A stretch of 64,000 nt of DNA from COE1 sp964445375 (GTDB lineage: Bacteria; Bacillota; Clostridia; Lachnospirales; Lachnospiraceae), in NCBI GenBank assembly GCA_964445375.1, contig CAYUKO010000001.1:9535-73534 (forward strand), in the 5' to 3' direction. The position numbers and the translations under genes are program-made. Every line of letters begins with the position of its first letter. The first letter of the stretch is position 1. The notes below the pieces were generated by a model. The model saw nothing but the letters and a program-made list of their open reading frames with translations, did not search any database and was not told where the DNA came from. This document shows positions 35,636-44,761 of the stretch, piece by piece.

Positions 35636-37234
35636 TTACTCCGCTGCTTTTATTCCACCCTCCGGTGCTGTCAGAAGTAACAGCTCAGCAGTGGTATCTA
35701 CCTGCTCCTCAATGGTATAACCATAGCTTTCCAGTGCTTTTGCAATGGTATCCACCTGCCCCGAAACCACATAAAGTTTCTCTGGCAATCCATCCGGATA
35801 CACTTCCGTTTCCAGAAATTCCAACCATTCCTCTGCTGAATACTGTAAAGAATCCAGATTCTGACTACAGTATACATTCTCCCATTTATCCTCACTAAAT
35901 TCCTCATCATGGGTAAAATAATATACAAACGGATATCTCTGATGGAAGTTTACATAAGTTGGAATCTCATATCCTTCATCCTCATACCAGATAGACACTA
36001 CGCTTCTAAGGTCCATCTTCATCCAGTGATCATTGATTCTCTTTACACCATAACAGCAGAACAATAATGTTGCCATTATAATAACACAACGTAATGCTGG
36101 AACTGCCTTTTTCATCCACTCTTTTCCAGTTTGGGTTACTATCTGTAAAAACTCATAAATCACGGTAACAATGAGTATGAACCACATTGGAAGAATGAAT
36201 AAATTATAACGGTTTCCGAACCAGCCATAAGCATAGATATTGAGTGTGGTTAAAACATAATAAACCAGATAAATACCAATGTTACAATTAATGAACATCT
36301 TCAGTTCTTTACGCTTCGTACAACGATACGTAATAATACCAACGATGAGCAACACAAATAGAATAATCCAGATTGCCCAAGTCAGCTTATCCCAATCTCT
36401 GTCATAGTCAAGCATACACCAGCGAAGCACCCACATCATACTGTCAAAGAAATCCAGTATAATATTATTTCCTGTTATCTCTAACGGCTTATCCACGCCC
36501 ATGGTAGAAACAGGATTCTTCGACTGTGGAACCAAAAACAGTAAAATAAGTGGAACTCCTGCACCAACTGCCGCAACAACATAGGAAATCAATGCGGTCT
36601 TAAGTGCCTTCCATTCTTTGCTCTTAACATAGTAATACAATAACTGTATTGCCATTGGAACCATAACAAATGCCGCACCATAATGTGTATAGATATTAAC
36701 AACACACAGCACCGTAAATCCCAGTACTCTCTTTATTGTTATCTTTTCCAGAATGTGAAGATACAGATATACAGTCCAGATTATGAGCATAATCAACATA
36801 CTGTATTCCGATGCTTCCTTAACATAATACTGGAGAATGTAGATGCTGGAAAAGGTAATTACTGACAACGTAGCGGTAAAGCGGTTGCAGAGCTTCTTCA
36901 TAACCAGATACAGTCCGATTACCGCGATAAATACCATTACTACGCTGGAAAAGCGATACCACCATCCATCCTCGCTGATTTGCAGCCATAAACACATTAC
37001 CCAGTTATAAAGTGGCGGTTGCTGCTGAATATTAGCCATTCTCTCATACATGGTTTCATATTGTGTGATACCCTGAATCGCACCTTTTACTGGAATGGAA
37101 CAATAAAATTCCATCGTCTCATCCTGCCAGATTGGTGCATCCATCAGCTTATACAATGCCAAAACCCAATAATACACAAAGGCAAGTCCTGCTGTAAGCC
37201 ATTCGGGTAAACATATCTTATTCTTTAACTTCAT
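35636..37234 (-). CDS. GT-C membrane glycosyltransferase (GT39/ArnT-like)
   Basis: 532 residues with about eleven membrane segments. After the first helix the outer loop carries IWQDETMEFY (35-44), whose DE pair is the catalytic/metal acidic motif of GT39/GT83-type enzymes. QQPPLYNW near 72-79 is the second family motif (PPLY). A soluble extracellular domain follows the last helix from about residue 410 to the end. It should use a polyprenyl-phosphate sugar outside the membrane to glycosylate a glycan or protein. Lies between asnB and the canonical GT11 gene. Confidence 0.88.
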   Translation of the reverse strand: MKLKNKICLPEWLTAGLAFVYYWVLALYKLMDAPIWQDETMEFYCSIPVKGAIQGITQYETMYERMANIQQQPPLYNWVMCLWLQISEDGWWYRFSSVVMVFIAVIGLYLVMKKLCNRFTATLSVITFSSIYILQYYVKEASEYSMLIMLIIWTVYLYLHILEKITIKRVLGFTVLCVVNIYTHYGAAFVMVPMAIQLLYYYVKSKEWKALKTALISYVVAAVGAGVPLILLFLVPQSKNPVSTMGVDKPLEITGNNIILDFFDSMMWVLRWCMLDYDRDWDKLTWAIWIILFVLLIVGIITYRCTKRKELKMFINCNIGIYLVYYVLTTLNIYAYGWFGNRYNLFILPMWFILIVTVIYEFLQIVTQTGKEWMKKAVPALRCVIIMATLLFCCYGVKRINDHWMKMDLRSVVSIWYEDEGYEIPTYVNFHQRYPFVYYFTHDEEFSEDKWENVYCSQNLDSLQYSAEEWLEFLETEVYPDGLPEKLYVVSGQVDTIAKALESYGYTIEEQVDTTAELLLLTAPEGGIKAAE

Positions 37235-37248
37235 TTCCTGCCAATCCT

Positions 37249-39132
37249 CTATTTATGATAAATGTCACACATCCAGCTCTGGAACATTAAGATATACCAA
37301 ATCTGAATTCGCCAGTTATCATTTTCCACATAATCCTTCCAGATTCTCCAAACGGCATCTGGATTCAGGATTCCCTGCTGCTCTAATGTTTTTCTATCAA
37401 TGAGGCTTTCTGCCCATGCACGAAGCTCTGGCTCTTTGAGCCACTTCATGATTGGAATGGAAAAGCCTTTCTTTGGTCTGTCCATCATTTCCTTTGGTAC
37501 ATAACGATACAGAACATCCTTTAAGACAAGCTTGCCTTCCTCGCCCTGCTTCTTATATTCCATAGGAATCGTCCATGCAAATTCCACAACATCCTTATCA
37601 AGCATAGGAACTCTTGTTTCCAGTGACACTGCCATTGCCGTTCTGTCCACCTTAACAAGAATATCATCCGGATGATATACCTCCATATCCATCAGCATAA
37701 TACGGTTTCTGGTATCTTCAAGTTCCCCGTAAGGTCTATTATTATGCTTATAGGAATACACTTCTTTCTCCAATGCAATATCCAGGTTTGAAGCCTCCTG
37801 TGCATTAGAAAGTTCATACAGATGCTCAGGACTCTTAGCACCAAGCAAATATGCCTTCGTCTGTAGTACCTGATTATTCTTTCCAAACGGGCAGTGAATC
37901 AGCAAATCACTACATAGCTTTCTTACTCTATACGGAACACCCTGCATCTTTCCCCAGATTCTATCAATAGACGGATAAGTCATATAACCACAGAATAGCT
38001 CATCACCACCATCTCCGCTTAAGGATACGGTTACATGCTCTCTTGTCATCTTACTTACCAGATAAGTCGGAATCTGTGAAGAATCTGCAAATGGCTCTGC
38101 AAACATCCACGAAAGCTTCGGAATGACTGCTTTTGCATCCTCTTCTGTAATGTAAAGCTCCGTATGTTCTGTTCCTAAATGCTTTGCAATCTCCTTAGCA
38201 AAAGTAGCTTCATTGTACTTAGGATCATCCATACCAATCGTGAAGCTTCTTACCTTCTGATTAGACTGCGCCTGCATCAATGCCACAGTGGTACTGCTGT
38301 CAATTCCTGCCGATAAAAAGGCTCCAACTGGAACATCTGCTACCATCTGATCTTTAATGGATGCCTTTAACAATCTTTCCAGTTCATCTGCGGCTTCCTC
38401 TCTGCTTCCCTTAAACGGATGCGCCTGTCCATACTTTGCAGCCTCTCTGACTGACCAGTAGGTACTAATCTTAGGCTCCTTATATGGTGCATCTATTTCT
38501 ATCATGCAGCCTGCATCCAACTTATAGATATCCTGATAAATAGAATACGGTGCCGGAATATAACCATGAATAAAATAAATCTGAAGCACCTTGGTATCAA
38601 TTTCGTTATGAAAATCCTCCAGGGCTGCAATACTTCCCAAATCTGAAGCAAATACGAAGCTTCCATTGACAAAGCCATAATAAAGCGGCTTCTCACCAAT
38701 TCTGTCACGAATTAAGGTAAGCTTTCCTGTCTCTTTATCTAATAATGCAATGGCAAACATCCCCTTGCACATTGCAATGGTCTCTCTTACGCCATAAGCT
38801 TCAAAGGCTTCCAGTAATACTTCTGTGTCAGAACTTCCACGAAATGCTGTTACCTTCTTCTCTGCAAGAAGCTTGTCCCTGATCGTCTTATAATTATAGA
38901 TTTCTCCATTAAACACACAGACATATCTTCCTGATGCGGAATGCATCGGCTGTGATCCATTCTCAGACAAATCCACAATGGAAAGTCTTCTATGTCCAAA
39001 TACAACGCTTGCATCCTCGTTTGCCCATATGCCTCCAGCATTTGGTCCACGATGATACATTCTCTCATTCATCTTCTCTATATTTTCTTTCCAATTCTTA
39101 GGATGATTACAAAATCCTGCGATTCCACACAT
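37249..39132 (-). CDS. asnB: AsnB-type glutamine-dependent amidotransferase
   Basis: 627 residues. Starts MCGIAGF with the glutaminase Cys2; FNGEIYN (74-80) lines the same site. The synthetase half has the ATP-binding PP-loop as SAGIDSS at 274-280 (second Gly of the usual SGGxDSS replaced by Ala) and SGDGGDELF at 372-380. In polysaccharide loci such enzymes amidate uronic acids (WbpS-type); others amidate diaminopimelate in peptidoglycan or make asparagine. With the UDP-HexNAc dehydrogenase nearby, uronamide formation is the best guess. First gene after a promoter, with AGGAG before the ATG. A paralogue lies at 42884. Confidence 0.9.
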   Translation of the reverse strand: MCGIAGFCNHPKNWKENIEKMNERMYHRGPNAGGIWANEDASVVFGHRRLSIVDLSENGSQPMHSASGRYVCVFNGEIYNYKTIRDKLLAEKKVTAFRGSSDTEVLLEAFEAYGVRETIAMCKGMFAIALLDKETGKLTLIRDRIGEKPLYYGFVNGSFVFASDLGSIAALEDFHNEIDTKVLQIYFIHGYIPAPYSIYQDIYKLDAGCMIEIDAPYKEPKISTYWSVREAAKYGQAHPFKGSREEAADELERLLKASIKDQMVADVPVGAFLSAGIDSSTTVALMQAQSNQKVRSFTIGMDDPKYNEATFAKEIAKHLGTEHTELYITEEDAKAVIPKLSWMFAEPFADSSQIPTYLVSKMTREHVTVSLSGDGGDELFCGYMTYPSIDRIWGKMQGVPYRVRKLCSDLLIHCPFGKNNQVLQTKAYLLGAKSPEHLYELSNAQEASNLDIALEKEVYSYKHNNRPYGELEDTRNRIMLMDMEVYHPDDILVKVDRTAMAVSLETRVPMLDKDVVEFAWTIPMEYKKQGEEGKLVLKDVLYRYVPKEMMDRPKKGFSIPIMKWLKEPELRAWAESLIDRKTLEQQGILNPDAVWRIWKDYVENDNWRIQIWYILMFQSWMCDIYHK

Positions 39133-39204
39133 GCCCTCTCACTCCTATCCTTGAATCCTTATATCTTATACATATTGATTCTGCATACACAATTCCATCA
39201 TTAG

Positions 39205-39233
39205 ATAATAACATAATTGCCCCTTATTTTCAA
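39205..39233 (-). promoter_or_regulatory. Sigma-70/A type promoter of the long middle operon
   Basis: On the minus strand TTGAAA (39233-39228) and TATTAT (39210-39205) are spaced by exactly 17 bases, each one mismatch from consensus. Predicted start near 39198 leaves a leader of about 65 bases before the asnB ATG. It follows directly on a terminator, which supports its being the start of a new transcription unit of about 30 genes. Confidence 0.65.
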
Positions 39234-39272
39234 TGTTTCCCTCTTTTATCCAGTCTATCCCCATAATCACCC

Positions 39273-39300
39273 AAAAGAAAAAGACCATCCATGTGGTCTT
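39273..39300 (-). terminator. Intrinsic terminator behind GT4 gene
   Basis: AAGACCA and TGGTCTT form a perfect 7-bp stem around a 6-base loop, followed on the transcribed strand by a T-rich tract (TTTCTTTT, continuous with the last stem bases as five T). The stem begins within the stop codon of the GT4 gene at 39299. Confidence 0.78.
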
Positions 39301-40390
39301 ACTTCTTCGCAATATGTGATAAATACTTCTTCCATTCACTGTTTACTTTGTCAGGATTTAGTTCTTTTGTGATATTATAAGCATTTTCTCCTAACTTTTC
39401 TGCAAACTCTGCATCCGATAAAATTTTTCTAAACGCATCGGATAAGGCAAAGGCATCACCAACGGGAACTAACAATCCATTCACACCATCTTCAATCAAG
39501 GTCGCAGGACCACCACAAGGGCAATCCGTTGATACAACCGGAATCCCGAGTGCCATAGCTTCCATAATGGAATTAGGCATTCCTTCCGTATTCGAAGTCA
39601 GTGTAAAGATTCTTGCCTTGCAGATTCGATCGGCAATATCTGTCACGCTGCCTGGCATGGAGATTCTATCGGCAAGCCCTTTCTCCTCGACTAAGGCTTC
39701 CAGCTTCTCTCTGCTTTCTCCTTCACCATAGATTATCAGCTTCGTATTTGGGTATTCCCCTGCGATTTTTGCAAAAGCATGAATGAGCATGGCATGATTC
39801 TTATTCTCATCCAATCTTCCTGCTGCCACAATCACATCTTCCTTTTCCCCAGTATATCGTTTCTTCAAAAACAGCGGATTAATGGGATTTGGAAGAATGA
39901 CTGCTTTCTTACGAACTACCTTCGGAAAGAACTCACATGCCTGCTTCGTCTGCAAAACAATACCATCTGCAAAGAGAAATCCCCATTTTGCCAGAAACTG
40001 CATCAGCTTTCCTTCATATTCCATGGTCGGTTCACCACGAACGGATACGGCTACTCTTGCTGGCAAAAACATAGAAGTTGCAATTGCCATCAGATTGTTC
40101 TTTCCCAAAAAAGACAAAATCACATCAGGCTTGTACGCCTGCCAGATACTTCGAAGCTTCTGAAATCTTACCATAAAGTTACGGATACGTCCTCCCTGCA
40201 ACTCATGTTCATCCGGTTCGGAATATACCCTTCGAATTTCTGGTGAGATTTCATATTCTATTTCATTTTTATACTGTGTTACCAGAATTACCTCATATCG
40301 ATTCTTATGAAGATATTCTGCCAGATTTGCCATAACACGTTCTGAGCCACCCTTTTGCAGAGAGCTGATAAATAGTGCTATTCTTTTCAT
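39299..40390 (-). CDS. GT4 glycosyltransferase
   Basis: 363 residues. N-terminal LQKGGSERVMANLAE, the C-terminal domain opens with VIVAAGRLDENKNH, and the GT4 motif is EGMPNSIME followed by STDCPCGGP. It strongly resembles the GT4 encoded at 41797 (364 residues) along its whole length, including the rare DCPCGG run, so the two are recent-looking paralogues. Last gene before a terminator; its start overlaps the end of the membrane protein gene by four bases. Confidence 0.93.
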   Translation of the reverse strand: MKRIALFISSLQKGGSERVMANLAEYLHKNRYEVILVTQYKNEIEYEISPEIRRVYSEPDEHELQGGRIRNFMVRFQKLRSIWQAYKPDVILSFLGKNNLMAIATSMFLPARVAVSVRGEPTMEYEGKLMQFLAKWGFLFADGIVLQTKQACEFFPKVVRKKAVILPNPINPLFLKKRYTGEKEDVIVAAGRLDENKNHAMLIHAFAKIAGEYPNTKLIIYGEGESREKLEALVEEKGLADRISMPGSVTDIADRICKARIFTLTSNTEGMPNSIMEAMALGIPVVSTDCPCGGPATLIEDGVNGLLVPVGDAFALSDAFRKILSDAEFAEKLGENAYNITKELNPDKVNSEWKKYLSHIAKK

Positions 40391-41775
40391 TCTGGATGTA
40401 CCCCTTCTTCTTTCACTTTTCTAATACGTGCTATCTCTATTAACATCAGGAATCCAGCCTGATAAAACAGCCCCGTATTATACAGCATATATCGCATCTG
40501 AGAATAAATGGTTACCGCTGTTAAAAATACATTTGCCACAATTGCCACCATGACAAGACATGCAAATGGCAGGACAGATGTCTGTACCTTTGCATATGAT
40601 TTCTGCTTAACCAGATAAATAAATACTCCAAAATACAAAATATATAATCCAAGTGCAGGAAGATTCAAAAGCGGATGAACCTTTAGCACCGTAGTAATAA
40701 ATCCATGAAGCACATTACCATAAGATATCCGCGCCATATCCTGAATGCAGGCAGGAAGCAGAGCCTTCATCATAGTAGCTGTAATCTCATTGTACAGTTC
40801 TTCTCTTTGTGGCTGCACCATTCCTTTTTCGTCCAGATACTCATTTAAAGTAACATTAATGATATCGAATTTGATGCGGTCATAAGAGTTACTATAATGG
40901 CTTTCTATATTACGCCAGCCGCTTTGTGCATATTTCAGATTATACTGATTTTCATCTGCTCTTTTCATTATTTCAAGAAAGAGCTGCTGATATTCTTCAT
41001 TCTCGATTCGTGAAACCATCCCGGTATCTGCTACAAAGATTTCTGTTCCAAGAATGAACATAGAATCTCCGGTATGGGAAGCAAAGACACCTCTCGTTAC
41101 ATAATTATATGAATAGTCGATGAGTTTCATTAATGAGAAACCAAGCAAAAGCAGAATAACTGCCTGTGCAAGTCCCTTTTTCCATTTCCTGTTCTTCCAT
41201 TCTACATAGAAAATGACCAGGAAAAACAAACCAAAGGATATCATCATATGTTTTCTGATTGTCGTTAATATCACACACCATAACAATGCCTGTACAATGT
41301 CCTTTTTCTGTGCATCATACAGAATTCGAACCAAACAGACAAATAAGAAAACCCATAAAGAATACGTAATTCCTTCTGTTTCAATACTATTAAAATAGCT
41401 ATATCTTCTCTGGGCAACAAATCGGTTTAATAAGGTCAGTCCATACTGAACAATTAAAATGCAAAGCATCTGTAAATCATGCAAAGCGAATCTTTTCTGC
41501 AATTCCTTACAGATTGCTACCGCCGCAATCGCCGCAATCAGGCACTGTACAATTACTGCTGCATCCAGATAGCAGCCTGCCGGGAATAACGCTCTGAAAA
41601 ACGCCAGATACATACAATATCCCGGTTCTCTGTTTGCTTCCATAACAATATAGGAATTCGCATCGGGTGTCTGAATGACGCCATCCAACAAATACCACAG
41701 CACATAAAATCCAAAGCTGACAATCCCTATAAGCCAGTATTTCCATTCTATCTTTTTCATTTTCTGTTCGGTCAT
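40387..41775 (-). CDS. Polytopic membrane protein, unknown; paralogue of the one at 49721
   Basis: 462 residues, about ten hydrophobic segments and a large polar loop (about 225-345). Shared with its paralogue: REPGYxxYLxFxRxLFP after the first helix, SIETEGITYSLW, an outer loop beginning YNYVTRG, the pair LLP then HPLLN, and a final QMRYMLYN helix. None of the standard Wzy or GT-C motifs is obvious, although the topology would suit a polymerase or a lipid-linked-sugar transferase. It lies between two paralogous GT4 genes. Confidence 0.82.
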   Translation of the reverse strand: MTEQKMKKIEWKYWLIGIVSFGFYVLWYLLDGVIQTPDANSYIVMEANREPGYCMYLAFFRALFPAGCYLDAAVIVQCLIAAIAAVAICKELQKRFALHDLQMLCILIVQYGLTLLNRFVAQRRYSYFNSIETEGITYSLWVFLFVCLVRILYDAQKKDIVQALLWCVILTTIRKHMMISFGLFFLVIFYVEWKNRKWKKGLAQAVILLLLGFSLMKLIDYSYNYVTRGVFASHTGDSMFILGTEIFVADTGMVSRIENEEYQQLFLEIMKRADENQYNLKYAQSGWRNIESHYSNSYDRIKFDIINVTLNEYLDEKGMVQPQREELYNEITATMMKALLPACIQDMARISYGNVLHGFITTVLKVHPLLNLPALGLYILYFGVFIYLVKQKSYAKVQTSVLPFACLVMVAIVANVFLTAVTIYSQMRYMLYNTGLFYQAGFLMLIEIARIRKVKEEGVHPE

Positions 41776-41796
41776 TTCTTCCTCTTTCCTAATCCT

Positions 41797-42891
41797 TTAA
41801 CGAATCAGTGTCTCCACATAATCCTTCCATTCCTGATAAATCTTCTGCGGATTCACACTGTTAACAACACCTCTGGCCTGCATTCCTATGCGATTTGCAA
41901 GTTCTGTATCTGACAATACGCTTCTCATCGCCTCTGCAAGCTCTTCCTCTGCACCTGTTGGAACTAAAATCCCACCATATTGGTCAATAAGTAAGGCAGA
42001 ACCGCCACATGGACAGTCTGTTGCAACACAAGGAAGCCCCATTGCCATTGCCTCAATAAGCGCATTCGGCATGCCTTCGTAATCAGAAGGAAGTACGAAC
42101 AGTCCTGCATTTTTGATATCTTTTTCCAGTGTACTGCTTGCTCCCATAAAGCTTACTCTATCCGCAATTTTATGTTCTATACAAAATGCTTCCAGCTCTT
42201 CTTTCACGCCATCGCTGCCAGCCTCTCCATATATCTGAAGCTGATACTCGGGGAATTCGTCACATATTTTGGAAAATGCCCTAAGTAGAAGCATCTGATT
42301 CTTCTGTCTGGTAATTCTTCCTACCGTAACAATGGTTTTATCACGCTGCTTTGCCTGTGATTCCTGATTGGAAAGGTATTTTTCATCCAGCGGATTCCAG
42401 ATAATTCTTGATTTCTTCTGCAATTCCTCGTCAAAGAACTTCTTCGCATCGGGTGTCTGGAAGACACAACCGACAGCCTTTTTTGTCATAAATCTGCATT
42501 TTTTCGGATAAGGAGCATAGTCCGTCCTCGGGTCATTTCGCACAGAAACCAGGAGCGGAATCTTTGTTCCGATAAGGCTATAAGCGCTTCTAAAATTTGC
42601 GTTTGCACAAAAGGATATTACAATATCCGGCTTCTCTTTCAGAATGGATTGGCGATAGCGAAGCATTCTGACAAGTGCCTTATAGATTCTGCCCTTTTTC
42701 TCCTCCTCTGGCGTAAGTCCTACATGGATACGTCTGACACGCTCATCCAGCGGATATTCCTCTTGGGCTGTCCATAATGTTGCCACTGCTACATCATTTC
42801 CATCCTGGGCAAAACAGCGTGACAGAATACTGATTACTCTCTCTGCTCCGCCCTTACCCATGCTGTTAATATGAAATAAAATCTTACTCAT
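41797..42891 (-). CDS. GT4 glycosyltransferase
   Basis: 364 residues. KGGAERVISILSR at the start, TIVTVGRITRQKNQ at the domain boundary, and EGMPNALIE plus ATDCPCGGS in the nucleotide-sugar site. A close relative of the GT4 at 39299 and similar to N-acetylgalactosaminyltransferases of the PglH/PglJ/EpsD type in these signatures, though the sugar cannot be assigned. The gene begins eight bases inside the end of the second asnB gene. Confidence 0.92.
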   Translation of the reverse strand: MSKILFHINSMGKGGAERVISILSRCFAQDGNDVAVATLWTAQEEYPLDERVRRIHVGLTPEEEKKGRIYKALVRMLRYRQSILKEKPDIVISFCANANFRSAYSLIGTKIPLLVSVRNDPRTDYAPYPKKCRFMTKKAVGCVFQTPDAKKFFDEELQKKSRIIWNPLDEKYLSNQESQAKQRDKTIVTVGRITRQKNQMLLLRAFSKICDEFPEYQLQIYGEAGSDGVKEELEAFCIEHKIADRVSFMGASSTLEKDIKNAGLFVLPSDYEGMPNALIEAMAMGLPCVATDCPCGGSALLIDQYGGILVPTGAEEELAEAMRSVLSDTELANRIGMQARGVVNSVNPQKIYQEWKDYVETLIR

Positions 42892-44746
42892 AAGTCTGAT
42901 ACCAACGCTGGAATACGAAAAGTGCCCATATCATACGGGAATAATTTGCTCCTGTTCCCGAACCAGCGTCTCCTGTCTCTAAATATTTTTCAATAAAAGA
43001 AGCTACATAGTCTGCATCAAACAATCCCTGCTTCTGTAAGTACTGCTTCTGTGTGAGATCAAGCAGCTGCTCCTTCAATGGACCTCTAAGCCACTTATCC
43101 AAAGGCACACCAAAGCCTACCTTTGGGCGGTCTAGCAAATCCTTTGGAATATAATCATAGGCAATGTCCTTAAGAATTCGTTTCTTATTGCCTGCCTGAT
43201 ACTTGAATTCGTGAGGAATGCTAAAGGCAAATTCCATAACATTCGTATCCAGTATTGGACATCTTGTCTCTAAGGAATATTTCATGGCTGCACGGTCTAC
43301 CTTACACAGAATGTCTCCCGGAAGATAGGTGTCCATATCCAGTAACATCCTTCTCTCCTGCCAGTTATCTTCGTTATACTTCGTCTCGAAATCGTAGTAG
43401 CATGGAATACCCTCTTTGCACACCATATTCTGTGCAACCTGTAAGTAATTGCCTGCAATAAACTGTGTCTTTGCCTCTTTATTACGGTTCTGTGCGATGA
43501 CACGAACCTTAAATGGATAATGCTTCTCCAGATTACCAATTCTTCCGATTTGATGGGCAATTGCACCAAGCCCGTCCAGCTTCTGTGCCTGTTCCAGCTT
43601 CTTATAAATATTATAACCACAGAAGAACTCATCTCCACCATCACCGGAAAGTGCAACGGTAACATCCTTTCTTGCAAGCTCTGCGACAAGCATGGATGGA
43701 ATCTGAGAACTGTCTGCAAAAGGTTCATCAAAATACTTTGGAATACTATCAACCAGTCTAAACATATCATTTTCATCAATGTAAAGTTCCGTATGATGTG
43801 TTCCTAAATGCTTTGCAACCTGCTTTGCATAATCAGCCTCATTGTATTTTTCATCATGAAAGCCTATCGAAAAAGTTTTCACCGGCTCAGACGATAAGGA
43901 CTGTGCAACTGCTGTTACAAGAGACGAATCATATCCACCACTTAAGAATGTTCCTAATGGCACATCTGCTATCATTCTCTGTTTCACAGCCTTTTCCAAA
44001 TGCTTTTTCAATTCTGCCTTTGCTTCCTCATAATCCTTAGGACCTGTTCCCTTTTTCTGATGATATACTTCCTTCAAATCCCAATATTTCCATGTGGTAA
44101 TCTGTCCAGCTGAGAATTTCAAAATGCTTCCCGGCTCAACCTGATAAACATTTTGATAGATGCTATCCGGCGCCTTAATATACTGTTGGTACAGGAAACG
44201 CCCTAAAATATCAGCGTTTACCTTCTTATGAAATCCGGGATATCCCATAATTGGCTTTAACTCTGATGCAAAGACAAGATTCTCATCCTCATACCAGTAA
44301 TACAATGGCTTTTTCCCGATTCGATCACGTACTAAGTAAATTTCATCATTTTCTCTATCGAACAGTGCAATGGCAAACATGCCATGAATTCTTTCGATAC
44401 ACTTGATTCCCCACTTCAGATATGCAGCAAGAATCACCTCGGTATCACAGGTGGAGTGAAACGGATAATCGGAAAGTTCTTCTTTTAATTCCTGAAAATT
44501 ATAGATTTCACCATTAAATACAATGGATACTCTCTGATCTGCGGAATGCATTGGCTGATGCCCTAATGGCGACAGATCCAGTATGGATAATCTTCGCTGC
44601 GCCAGACCAACCTGATAACCATTTCTCATTGGATAGATTTCTGCTCCGCTATCATTTGGTCCTCTGTGATACATGGTATCATTGATTTCTCTTAACTTTT
44701 CTACTGTAATACCTTTTCTGGATACATAGCCACATATTCCACACAT
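42884..44746 (-). CDS. asnB: AsnB-type glutamine-dependent amidotransferase
   Basis: 620 residues. MCGICGY with Cys2, FNGEIYN at 77-83, PP-loop SGGYDSS at 269-275 (canonical form) and SGDGGDEFF near 367-375. Length and order match AsnB/AsnO proteins. Similar overall to the AsnB at 37249, but that one has an altered PP-loop. The surrounding genes are all glycan genes, and the operon also encodes a UDP-HexNAc 6-dehydrogenase, so conversion of a uronic acid to a uronamide is inferred. Amidation of a peptide or plain asparagine synthesis are alternatives. Confidence 0.9.
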   Translation of the reverse strand: MCGICGYVSRKGITVEKLREINDTMYHRGPNDSGAEIYPMRNGYQVGLAQRRLSILDLSPLGHQPMHSADQRVSIVFNGEIYNFQELKEELSDYPFHSTCDTEVILAAYLKWGIKCIERIHGMFAIALFDRENDEIYLVRDRIGKKPLYYWYEDENLVFASELKPIMGYPGFHKKVNADILGRFLYQQYIKAPDSIYQNVYQVEPGSILKFSAGQITTWKYWDLKEVYHQKKGTGPKDYEEAKAELKKHLEKAVKQRMIADVPLGTFLSGGYDSSLVTAVAQSLSSEPVKTFSIGFHDEKYNEADYAKQVAKHLGTHHTELYIDENDMFRLVDSIPKYFDEPFADSSQIPSMLVAELARKDVTVALSGDGGDEFFCGYNIYKKLEQAQKLDGLGAIAHQIGRIGNLEKHYPFKVRVIAQNRNKEAKTQFIAGNYLQVAQNMVCKEGIPCYYDFETKYNEDNWQERRMLLDMDTYLPGDILCKVDRAAMKYSLETRCPILDTNVMEFAFSIPHEFKYQAGNKKRILKDIAYDYIPKDLLDRPKVGFGVPLDKWLRGPLKEQLLDLTQKQYLQKQGLFDADYVASFIEKYLETGDAGSGTGANYSRMIWALFVFQRWYQTYE

Positions 44747-44761
44747 ATTCTGTCACCTCTT

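Noticed and set aside
43297..43779. Minus-strand open frame of 160 codons inside asnB
   Set aside because: Out of frame within an AsnB gene whose motifs run through the same bases.
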